Of a stretch of 64,000 nucleotides of DNA, positions 54,316 to 61,876 are shown one piece after another (the first letter of the stretch is position 1; each line of letters opens with the position of its first letter). The notes below the pieces were generated by a model, which made no database searches, was not told the origin of the DNA, and saw only the letters and a list, made by a program, of their open reading frames with translations. Both the position numbers and the translations under genes were made by a program. Source of the DNA: Mucilaginibacter sp. OK283 (GTDB taxonomy: Bacteria; Bacteroidota; Bacteroidia; Sphingobacteriales; Sphingobacteriaceae); NCBI RefSeq assembly GCF_900110415.1, contig NZ_FODR01000005.1, positions 1 to 64,000 of the forward strand, in the 5' to 3' direction.

Positions 54316-56658
54316 CTAATATTCGTCGTCTTCATCAAAACTGATTCTTTTTCCATAGGTCTTATGTAGTGCCTCAATAGCGTTTTGCATATCCATTTTT
54401 CTATAGATCTCTCTTAAAGACCGAAAAGCATAGTTTTTATGTTTTTCGATTTGTAACGACATTGTCAATAATTTTATCGCTTTGTCAAGTTTATGGTTTA
54501 CATAAAATTCATATTCGCCTGACATAGTGCGATAGATGTCATTTGCTTTTTTATTGAAACTTTTGTTGACAGTATCTAGAAGCATATTCAATTCCTCTAC
54601 ATCAGCCGCAGTTAATTTATATTTCTTAACCAAACACGTAAAATATGCTTGGGCATGTAAGATATTAGTTCGGAATCGATAAAAATTTTCCTCTGCTAGA
54701 TTTAAAGCTTTGATATATTCACCTTGATTCAAATATACATTTACTAGTTCCCTTTTAGTTTTTGAGTGGTCTTTATCAATTTCTAAAACTTTTAAATAAC
54801 AATCCTCTGCTTCATCCATTTTATTACCGTTTCTATAGTAAAAGCCTAATAAAAAGAAATAACTTTTGTGGGACCCATTTTCATTCTTGAAATAGTTTAT
54901 TTCATTGAAAAAATTCTCGTTTTGTCTTCGAGAACAAGCTAAACAAAACCAATACCGGGCTTCTCTGATGATTTGATCGTCGAAATGCGATGAGTTTTCG
55001 AGTAATTGAGTAGCCAATTTGATAGCAGTATCATATTTGCTATTTGTATACTCTCTTACAATAGATTTTATGACAAATGATGGTAAAAAATATTTAGGAG
55101 GTATAGTTTTACCATTGTGAATCATATTTTGTAACGTGAATAGAAATTCGGAATAGTCATTTTGAATTTGGGAATCTAAATTTTTTGATAATGACTCAAC
55201 TACAAGTTGTTTAAGTTTATCATTATATTCGTTTTTTAACGTTAATCTTGAGCGACTTATATAGTCAGCTATAGCGTTGTTTAATTTTATATATTCAAAA
55301 CCTGAAAACATGAAATTAAAGACAGATAAATCAAAAAGTTTTTGAATGGAAGCATTTACTGCCTCTTCATCTCCTAAGATTTTACAAACATACTCAATAT
55401 GAATAATTTCAAACTTTGATAAGACGACCAATACTTGTTGAGTAAATTCATCGTTTTTGAAGAATTCGAATATGGAAAGCGCCATCAAATCAGAATATTC
55501 AACAATATCCTCTATATGTTTTTTTGCTTCAAGTAAATTTGTATGAGCAATTAGTTGAGCGGTATATATGATTTGGGCTGGTAGGCCCTTTAAATGTTCC
55601 AAAAAAAATGTTTTGTCAACAGAAGTTATTTCAATTTTTAGAGCATTTAAATATTGAAGAAATAATGTAGTTGTGTCCGACGTTGATAGTTCTGGAACTC
55701 GAAAAACTTCAACATTTCCTAATTTCATCACTTTGAATCCATCAGGTTTATATTTGGATATCAAACAAAAACAAATCTGATTTGAAAATTCTTTAAAGCT
55801 TATTAATTTTTCAAACCAGCCCACGAACTTGTTATTAGGAAGAATGATGCTTCCTTCGTCTACTATGAATAAAACCTCATTGTTTTGTGTAAAAAGTTCC
55901 ACTATGCTTTTTGCTATCAGGATTTTGTTATCTAAGGTTTCTTCTGCAAGATTTTTTTTATATATACTCTGTTGTGGATTAATCAAATTAAGTTTATAAA
56001 TAAAATCTTCAATGCTTTCTTTTGAATCGAAGGGAATTATTTCTGGTTCGTATAATTTATTTACGATGTTGGTTTTAATTAAGGCATTTTTTAAAAAGGT
56101 TCGCCTACCCATACCTTCAAAGAAGTTATAGGCAATTATGCAGGTAGGTTTTTTGTTATCAATATTTATTATCTTTTTTTCAAATTCAGCGGAAAGATCG
56201 TATCGACCAACGAATAGGTCGCTTAACTCGTGGATTGTGCTATTCTTTTTATATTCAACCTCCCTTAATATTTGTTTGATTTTTCGTAGTATCAAAACTT
56301 CGTTATCAAGTTTTTGTAAATTATAAGGTTTCCTGATCCATTTAGGAATACGTAAATCTTGGTATGTTATATTTTTATCAATTATTATTGGGTACACACG
56401 TTCAATGATGCCCTTATCAATATTTTTTTTTGCCGTAGAGATTTCATCTTTTACCCACTTAGATTCTAATGCTTTTTCAGATATAAATAGTACGAAAATA
56501 TCAGTTGTATCTAATGCACGAATAATTTCCTCTAATGTTTGTTTGCCAATCTCAAATGTAAAACGATCATAATGACAATTGTTTTTTCCTAATTGAGTAG
56601 CAATTTTTTCTATTAAAGGTTTGTCACTGGAACTGTGCGAAAGAAAAGCCTTGGCCAT
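54316..56658 (-). CDS. TIR - STAND NTPase - TPR protein, defence candidate
   Basis: A 780-residue protein. Residues 1-133 are a TIR domain (MAKAFLSHSSSDKPLIEKIA; putative NADase Glu72 in SKWVKDE). FVGRYDLSAEF (149-159) begins a STAND NTPase: P-loop GMGRRTFL (182-189), where the usual lysine is arginine; Walker B EVLFIVDEGSI (261-271); CLISKYKP sensor-like strand; GLPAQIIYTAQLI resembles the GxP motif of NB-ARC proteins. Winged-helix-like segment follows, then helical repeats about 530-760 with TPR-like units (YKKV.., DEAEDCYLKVLEIDKDH). In known systems TIR makes or destroys an NAD-derived signal when the C-terminal sensor meets phage. It is AT-rich and sits in a repeat-rich stretch. Confidence 0.85.
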   Translation of the reverse strand: MAKAFLSHSSSDKPLIEKIATQLGKNNCHYDRFTFEIGKQTLEEIIRALDTTDIFVLFISEKALESKWVKDEISTAKKNIDKGIIERVYPIIIDKNITYQDLRIPKWIRKPYNLQKLDNEVLILRKIKQILREVEYKKNSTIHELSDLFVGRYDLSAEFEKKIINIDNKKPTCIIAYNFFEGMGRRTFLKNALIKTNIVNKLYEPEIIPFDSKESIEDFIYKLNLINPQQSIYKKNLAEETLDNKILIAKSIVELFTQNNEVLFIVDEGSIILPNNKFVGWFEKLISFKEFSNQICFCLISKYKPDGFKVMKLGNVEVFRVPELSTSDTTTLFLQYLNALKIEITSVDKTFFLEHLKGLPAQIIYTAQLIAHTNLLEAKKHIEDIVEYSDLMALSIFEFFKNDEFTQQVLVVLSKFEIIHIEYVCKILGDEEAVNASIQKLFDLSVFNFMFSGFEYIKLNNAIADYISRSRLTLKNEYNDKLKQLVVESLSKNLDSQIQNDYSEFLFTLQNMIHNGKTIPPKYFLPSFVIKSIVREYTNSKYDTAIKLATQLLENSSHFDDQIIREARYWFCLACSRRQNENFFNEINYFKNENGSHKSYFFLLGFYYRNGNKMDEAEDCYLKVLEIDKDHSKTKRELVNVYLNQGEYIKALNLAEENFYRFRTNILHAQAYFTCLVKKYKLTAADVEELNMLLDTVNKSFNKKANDIYRTMSGEYEFYVNHKLDKAIKLLTMSLQIEKHKNYAFRSLREIYRKMDMQNAIEALHKTYGKRISFDEDDEY

Positions 56659-56785
56659 AATTGTTTAGTGTTTTTTAAAGTTATTTATATTTATCGGTAT
56701 GGCAATAAATAATACATCCGTATTTTAAAATGATCATTAATTTGAGCATATAGATTTCTGCTATGTCATCCTAATTATTGGTTCC

Positions 56786-56899
56786 GTTCCCGTCCTCGCT
56801 GGGTCTGTCGTAGAGGCCTCAGCGGTCGTACAAAGCCGGTTGCAATCCCAAAGCCGCGTTTATGCGAGGGCACAGTGTTAAGGATTAGTTTAAAAGTTT
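56786..56899 (+). repeat. Dispersed structured repeat, family 3, copy B
   Basis: GTTCCCGTCCTCGCTGGG start, core GCGGTCGTACAAAGCCGG, then AAGCCGCGTTTATG. Beyond the 85-bp core it shares TTAGTTTAAAAGTTT with copy C. It lies in the 321-bp gap 56659-56979 between the TIR-STAND and lipoprotein genes, which holds nothing else. Confidence 0.85.
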
Positions 56900-56979
56900 C
56901 GCCCATCGCTCCATCCCATCGCTCATCTCCATTATAAAGCAATTATAACTACCTTAATATTAACGATAACCGCTACCGT

Positions 56980-57534
56980 TTAATTGGGGCTTTGAGAATA
57001 CTTTATCTTCCACGTTGTACCATCTGTAAACGATACCTCTGTAGGCCAGGCAATCTTTATTTTTTTCGCGTCTCTACTAAGTACGCTCCAGGTACCATCG
57101 TCAGAATGTCCGGGCTTTAATGCATCGTCGGTAAAGCCTCCTCCAAAACCCGCGGCATATGAATTCCCAAGATCAGCAGGTTCATTAAAGGCATTGACGC
57201 CGTACCAGTTAAACTTAATTGCAGCAATTGTTTTACCAGATACATTCTTGTATTTGAGATATACATTTCGATACGATGAATACTCCTCTTTAACGATTTT
57301 TGCGCTTAATACTTTAACAGGTGCTTTATAGAGGCCAATGGTATCAAGCAAAGCTTTAGCCATTGTAGCATCAACCATCTTTTTCACGTGTTCATCGGAA
57401 CTTTCGCCATATTTAGCTTTTGAAAAGCTATCTAATTCCATCTTCTTTTGAAGTTCTGTTTTGGGTGTTGCTTGCTCACAAGAAGTAAGTATGAATAGCA
57501 GTGCAATAGTTGAAATTAATGCGGAAAGTTTCAT
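56980..57534 (-). CDS. Lipoprotein, unknown function
   Basis: A 184-residue lipoprotein with lipobox LTSC (Cys19). A charged helical segment (about 28-70, ELQKKMELDSFSKAKYG, DEHVKKMVDATMAKALLD) is followed by a beta-rich domain (about 72-182) with NVYLKYKNVSGKTIAAIKFNWYG and KIKIAWPTEVSFTDGTTWK. The second part resembles small domains that handle post-translational or regulatory events, but I do not recognise a family. It lies between copies B and C of the family 3 repeat. Base composition is intermediate. Confidence 0.7.
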   Translation of the reverse strand: MKLSALISTIALLFILTSCEQATPKTELQKKMELDSFSKAKYGESSDEHVKKMVDATMAKALLDTIGLYKAPVKVLSAKIVKEEYSSYRNVYLKYKNVSGKTIAAIKFNWYGVNAFNEPADLGNSYAAGFGGGFTDDALKPGHSDDGTWSVLSRDAKKIKIAWPTEVSFTDGTTWKIKYSQSPN

Positions 57535-57654
57535 GTTGTGATTGATTTGGTCATAATAGGCTAAAGTTATACAACAATGCCGAAATTACAACTGAAATAC
57601 AAGTGGAAGACGTAAGGTTAATTAAGCCGATAAATCCATGCGGAATAAGAATAG

Positions 57655-57762
57655 TTCCCGTCCCCGAGGGGCTCTCGTAGAGGACCCGGCGGTTGTACAA
57701 AGCCGGTTGTAGCCCCAAAGCCACGTTTATGGAGGATGTTCGGGTAATTAGTTTAAAAGTTT
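57655..57762 (+). repeat. Dispersed structured repeat, family 3, copy C
   Basis: GTTCCCGTCCCCGAGGGG, core GCGGTTGTACAAAGCCGG, then AAGCCACGTTTATG. It can fold: CCCCGAGGGG, and CCGGC with GCCGG around GGTTGTACAAA. The last bases overlap the stop of the decayed gene at 57753. Confidence 0.85.
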
Positions 57763-58095
57763 ATCGGTTTCATCAAATTCGTATCTGTCCAAAAGTCGCG
57801 ATAATCTGTTATCTTCACAAAATCATGCGGTTTTTTTAAAGTAATAGAATAAGAATAGCCGGTGCCTGAATGTTGCCGGTAGCTAAATCGATTTTTAGCT
57901 TCTCCTAATTTATCCCGATGTTGTGTAAGTCGGGTCAGCGTTAAGGACTGAATCCACAAAATCATGCGGTTTTTTAAAGTAGTAGAATGAGAATAGCCAG
58001 TGCCTGAATGTCGCCGGTAGCTAAATCGATTTTTAGCTGCTCCTATAATTTACCACGATGTTGTGTTATAACCGTTTTCGCGTTAAGGACTGCAA
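57753..58095 (-). pseudogene. Tandemly duplicated, decayed gene end
   Basis: 57753-57965 is open for 70 residues and ends HSGTGYSYSITLKKPHDF through WTDTNLMKPINF, which looks like a genuine protein C-terminus. The same coding pattern occurs in a second copy (57955-58095, period 139 bp) that has indels and stops: about 85-90% identical DNA but broken frame. Neither has a plausible start with a domain I know. I take it as the remnant of a lost gene partly duplicated in place, perhaps an immunity-type or small unknown protein. Confidence 0.5.
57816..58094. repeat. Direct tandem duplication, 139-bp period
   Basis: Unit 1 starts at 57816 and unit 2 at 57955, each opening CACAAAATCATGCGG and ending GCGTTAAGGACTG. 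They differ at scattered single bases and a few short indels. The rest of 58096-58414 holds the efp terminator and no gene. Confidence 0.9.
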
Positions 58096-58309
58096 TGGAT
58101 ACCGGCCGCGGGAGAGGGCCTGAGTGTCGGACGCGCTTAATGCCTTGTGCGCGTATGAATGGAAGGCCTGGCCCCAACTTCTACCGGTTGGGGAAACGCC
58201 CGTAGTTTTTTTGTATGATTTTTTGCAAAATACTAAGTAAAAAATTGATCTTTTTACCTGTTTTTGTGCAGTAATTTGATGTTTTTACCATCATTCCCGC
58301 ATAGGAGAA

Positions 58310-58369
58310 TGAAAAAACAAAAGTGTTCGGGGAAGAGATTTGTAGTTGATTTTTTCGCTCCCCGAACAC
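58310..58369 (-). terminator. Terminator of efp
   Basis: GTGTTCGGGGA (58323-58333) and TCCCCGAACAC (58359-58369) are perfect inverted copies with a 25-base loop. On the minus strand TTTTGTTTTTT follows. It starts 45 bp after the efp stop. Confidence 0.8.
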
Positions 58370-58414
58370 CCAACCAGGCTCGCTCAAAAGCGAACACCTG
58401 TACAAGCCGTTTTA

Positions 58415-58975
58415 TTATTTTACACGCTCGATATATTCGCCGGTGCGGGTATCAACTTTTACTTTATCGCCCTGGTTGATGAACAATGGTACTTTTATTT
58501 CCACACCATTTTCGGTAGTGGCCGCTTTTAATGCACCTGATGAAGTATCGCCTTTAACGGCCGGCTCGGAGTAGGTAATTTCCAGCTCAACAAAGTTGGG
58601 CGCCTGGGCCATAATAGGTTCTTCGCTCTCGATAGAAACGATAACATTCATCCCCTCCTTTAAAAACCTTGCCGATGGGCCAAATAACGATTTGGGGATG
58701 CTTAGCTGATCGTAAGTGGTATTATCCATAATTACCATGTAATCACCTTCCTCGTAAAGGTATTGGTAATCATTGGTTTCTACACGGCAAATTTCAACCT
58801 GTTCGTCGGTTGCTAAACGGGCCTCTACAATTTTTCCGGTTTTTATGTTACGAAATTTATCTAAGTAGAAAGCTCCGCCTTTACCCGGTGTACGATGCAG
58901 TACTTCGGTAACCGTTACCAATTCGCCGTTGTAGCGTAAAATGTTTCCTACTTTAATTTCAGATGCCTTTGCCAT
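58415..58975 (-). CDS. efp: Translation elongation factor P
   Basis: A 186-residue factor that binds the ribosome and relieves stalling at consecutive prolines. Three beta-barrel domains: KOW-like N-terminal (4-65), OB-type middle (68-130) and C-terminal (131-186, with the ENGVEIKVPLFINQGDKVKVDTRTGEYIERVK end, which fits the family signature). The tip loop is RTPGKGGAF, with Lys32 at the place of the modified lysine in E. coli. No epmA/epmB or similar modification gene is beside it, so the modification state is unknown. Promoter box 27 bp upstream. Confidence 0.98.
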   Translation of the reverse strand: MAKASEIKVGNILRYNGELVTVTEVLHRTPGKGGAFYLDKFRNIKTGKIVEARLATDEQVEICRVETNDYQYLYEEGDYMVIMDNTTYDQLSIPKSLFGPSARFLKEGMNVIVSIESEEPIMAQAPNFVELEITYSEPAVKGDTSSGALKAATTENGVEIKVPLFINQGDKVKVDTRTGEYIERVK

Positions 58976-59001
58976 GAAAATATAATTATAAAATTTGTGC
59001 G

Positions 59002-59009
59002 CAAAGATA
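59002..59009 (-). promoter_or_regulatory. Bacteroidota -7 box of efp
   Basis: Reads TATCTTTG on the minus strand, matching TAnnTTTG, and ends 27 bp upstream of the efp ATG. A -33 TTTG is not evident. Confidence 0.55.
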
Positions 59010-59240
59010 TACGCTTTTTTGGGTTTCGCTGTTTCTTAATTTTTGCATAGGTAATTGCGATATATAAAATACCCAATCGCGCCCTTATTACACAATAATA
59101 GTAGAAGTATTTCCACAAGCTGTTGCGTAAATAAAATTAAAGTGCTGTTTTATTTATTTTAATCAACATGTAACTTTTGGTACTGTAATTGAGTATAAAT
59201 TAATATCCTTCTCAAAGGATTGTTTTTCATAGGTAGATGT

Positions 59241-59284
59241 AGGGCCGATCAAAAAACTGCGAGAGTTTTTCGGCCCTTTTTTAT
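59241..59284 (+). terminator. Terminator-like hairpin with no upstream gene on its strand
   Basis: Outer stem AGGGCCGA with CGGCCCT, inner stem AAAAACT with AGTTTTT around GCGAG, then a run of six T on the plus strand. No plus-strand gene lies in 58976-59240, so it may end a small RNA or be a dual-purpose terminator for the LytTR gene. Confidence 0.6.
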
Positions 59285-59322
59285 GAAACAAGGTTTTTGA
59301 AAAGATATCGGCCGAATTGTTA

Positions 59323-60030
59323 TTAACTATTTGATTGTATCAACGCCGTTACCGCTGCCCGGTAAGCTTCGCCTATAGGAATCTCTTTTTCGTTAATAAT
59401 AACCGCCGTTTTATTGATAGCTTCAATTTTTTGCGCATTAATAAAAAAAGATTTGTGAATGCGCATAAAATGCGATGGCCATTTTTGTTCTACATTTTTG
59501 AAGCTGAGCCGCACAATGGCCGGCTTTTTATGGCCTGTAAAGTATATTTTAACATAATCGCGTAAACCTTCCAGGTATAGCACTTCGTCAAAAGTAATTT
59601 TAACAACGGTGTACCCTGCATTTATATAAGTGTAGTTTAAGGCAGGCGGGTTCAGAGCGTATTTTAACGCCTTAAGTTCGGCAAGCTCTTTTGCTTTGTT
59701 ACAGGCCTGCATAAACCTATCCATGGGTACCGGTTTGGTAAGGTAATCAACCACATTTAACGCAAAACCATCTAAAGCATATTGCTTGTAGGCCGATACA
59801 ATGATAACCAACGGTTTTTTAATTAGGCTGTTTATAAACTGAAGCCCCGTCATCCCGGGCATCTGGATATCTACAAATATTAAATCGATGTCGTTTTCCT
59901 GCATGGCTTTATTGGCCGAAAATCCATCGTCGCAGGCGGCTTGCAGGTTTAAAAACGGAATTTTGCTTATGTTATCGGCAAGTAAACTTAAGGCAAGCGG
60001 CTCATCATCAATTGCAATACAATTTATCAT
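59323..60030 (-). CDS. LytTR family response regulator
   Basis: A 235-residue regulator. Receiver domain (1-120): AIDDEPLA at the start, phospho-acceptor Asp54 in FVDIQMPGMTG, and Lys in YLTKPV. A LytTR DNA-binding domain follows (about 135-232), with YLEGLRDYVKIYFTG, MRIHKSFFINAQKIEAI and the closing IPIGEAYRAAV. It is the output partner of the kinase encoded upstream; their genes overlap by 4 bp (ATGA type), so they are translationally coupled. Confidence 0.96.
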   Translation of the reverse strand: MINCIAIDDEPLALSLLADNISKIPFLNLQAACDDGFSANKAMQENDIDLIFVDIQMPGMTGLQFINSLIKKPLVIIVSAYKQYALDGFALNVVDYLTKPVPMDRFMQACNKAKELAELKALKYALNPPALNYTYINAGYTVVKITFDEVLYLEGLRDYVKIYFTGHKKPAIVRLSFKNVEQKWPSHFMRIHKSFFINAQKIEAINKTAVIINEKEIPIGEAYRAAVTALIQSNS

Positions 60031-61091
60031 GCATCTAATTTTAGTATCAGGTTAACTTCAAAGCAATTGTTTTCGCTTTTGATGCTTAACTGATGTTTGT
60101 TTTCATACAACAGGTTTATTCTGCGGCTCACGTTGGCTATGCCTATGCCCGACGATTCGTCTTTCGGCGCGGTATTTAAAGCATTATATTTGTTGATAAC
60201 CGTAAAATTTAAAAATCGTTCATCGGTAACTAACTCAATGATAATACGCGGGTCATCAATGGAACCAACCCCATGCTTAAAGGCATTTTCAACAAACGGG
60301 ATTAACAGCATCGGTTCAATCAGCTGGTTTTTATTCAGGATGGTAAATGAAGTCTCTACCTTAACTTTTTTGCCAAACCGCTGCTTTTGCAAATCAATAT
60401 AATGGTTAAGGTATTCTTCTTCAACCTTAATGTTCACTTTCTCTTCATCGGTATGGTAAAGCATGTATTTCATTAATCCCGAAAGTTTCATTACCGTAGG
60501 CTCCAGCTCGGTGCTATTTAACCTTACCAGCGATACGATGTTGTTAAGTACATTAAATATAAAGTGGGGGCTTATTTGCGACCGTAAGAAAGACAACTCG
60601 GTTTTTAATTTCTCTTTATCCTTTTCGCGCAGCTTTTCCTGATAGTCAAGCAAGCCGTTTATGGTAGTGTAGGCCAGGCTTGCCGCCATGGTGAGTAAAA
60701 ACGCGGGCAGCCGCAGCCAGCTGGTGCGCAGCAGCCCATAAGGCAGGTCTATCTCCAGCCAGTTATAAATATGATGGTATACAAACAGGTAAATGGCATA
60801 AATTGAAAGTACAGCCAGCACATAGTAAGGGTATTTACCCTTCATGAACAAATGAGGGATAAGAATTAAGCTGTTGAAATAAAAAGCGGCTATCCAATAA
60901 ATATAACCCACATAATCAAGCTTAATAAACCCGCTCATTTCTTTGCCTGTAAACGTGCGGGAAGGCAATACGTTGATTGAATGCATGATGTATGGTAAAG
61001 CCATCAGAACAAGCCAAACGCATACATGCGCCCAAATCCTGAATTTTTTATTGTACAAATTCAAACCTATTATATTGTTTTTATCATGCAT
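60027..61091 (-). CDS. LytS-type sensor histidine kinase
   Basis: A 354-residue membrane kinase. Four membrane segments in residues about 15-150 (KFRIWAHVCVWLVLMALPYI, then two more pairs), then a short linker helix. His_kinase domain (about 165-245): SQISPHFIFNVLNNIVSLV with acceptor His176. HATPase (about 250-350): PFVENAFKHGV N box and GIGIANVSRRINLLY. There is no extracellular sensor domain, so the signal is probably sensed in the membrane. Partner: the LytTR regulator that overlaps its end. Confidence 0.95.
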   Translation of the reverse strand: MHDKNNIIGLNLYNKKFRIWAHVCVWLVLMALPYIMHSINVLPSRTFTGKEMSGFIKLDYVGYIYWIAAFYFNSLILIPHLFMKGKYPYYVLAVLSIYAIYLFVYHHIYNWLEIDLPYGLLRTSWLRLPAFLLTMAASLAYTTINGLLDYQEKLREKDKEKLKTELSFLRSQISPHFIFNVLNNIVSLVRLNSTELEPTVMKLSGLMKYMLYHTDEEKVNIKVEEEYLNHYIDLQKQRFGKKVKVETSFTILNKNQLIEPMLLIPFVENAFKHGVGSIDDPRIIIELVTDERFLNFTVINKYNALNTAPKDESSGIGIANVSRRINLLYENKHQLSIKSENNCFEVNLILKLDA

Positions 61092-61876
61092 GGCTAAAGT
61101 ACATTTATAAAAGGTTTAATAAAATTATATACATAAATGCAGTATTATTTTTACAATACAAATAGTAACAAATAGGAAACAATCGATTGTTGATGTTTAA
61201 ACATGTGATTGCCTTGTTGGTACATACTAATTCATTATGAAATATTCACACAATTGCTATTGGTGTTAAAATTATCCAGATTTTATACCTGAAACTGGTT
61301 TTAAATGGTTTTTTGGCGGTTTTTTAAACTCTTGCTAATATATAACATCCCCGCAAGTTCTGGCATCCCTGCGCTCTTAAAAGCAAAAATATTTTTGTCG
61401 CATTATTTACCTGTTTGGTCTTACAATAGGTATGTTTTGTCGCTTTATTAAAATCTATAATTCTATTATTTTATTATTTGTGAACAATTATAATAAACCG
61501 GAGCATTTACCTGGGGCGCGCAAATCGTGTGGCCTCTTTTACATAAGTAAACATTTTTAACAGGCGCCTTTTGTGCTCCTGATGATCGGGATAAGGAATT
61601 AGCGATACACGTGTATTGACGAACTGATTTTACGGTTTTGCGCAGCTAAAACTGTAAATCAACAAGGTTGATAATATCGGTATCTGAAGAGCTTAAATGA
61701 TTTAGTAAACGTGTCATTTGAGAATTAGTTGATCAATATCACTTGAGAAATGATATTGGATTTGCGTTCCGGGGTGAGATCCGGAACGCATTATTTAACA
61801 GCTGATTAATAGGTGATTACGCGTTTTGTTTGCAATCAATAAATAACCAAATATATATCAATTAAATCTCAAATTC
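61092..61876. other. 785-bp gene-free leader with two hairpins
   Basis: AT-rich and with no open frame of note. It contains an imperfect hairpin, GATTTTACGGTTTT with AAAACTGTAAATC (61626-61660), and a perfect 10-bp hairpin, TGCGTTCCGG with CCGGAACGCA (61763-61790), the latter followed by TTATTT. They lie upstream of the fourth susC-like gene, so they may be part of a long structured leader or a separate small RNA. Confidence 0.5.

Noticed and set aside
54187..54369. 60-residue open frame downstream of the ExoX-C-like gene
   Set aside because: Overlaps the end of the TIR-STAND gene in the opposite direction and has no recognisable features.
53887..58100. Integrative element with att sites
   Set aside because: No tRNA, integrase or clear flanking direct repeat was found; AT-rich content and repeats alone do not define an element.
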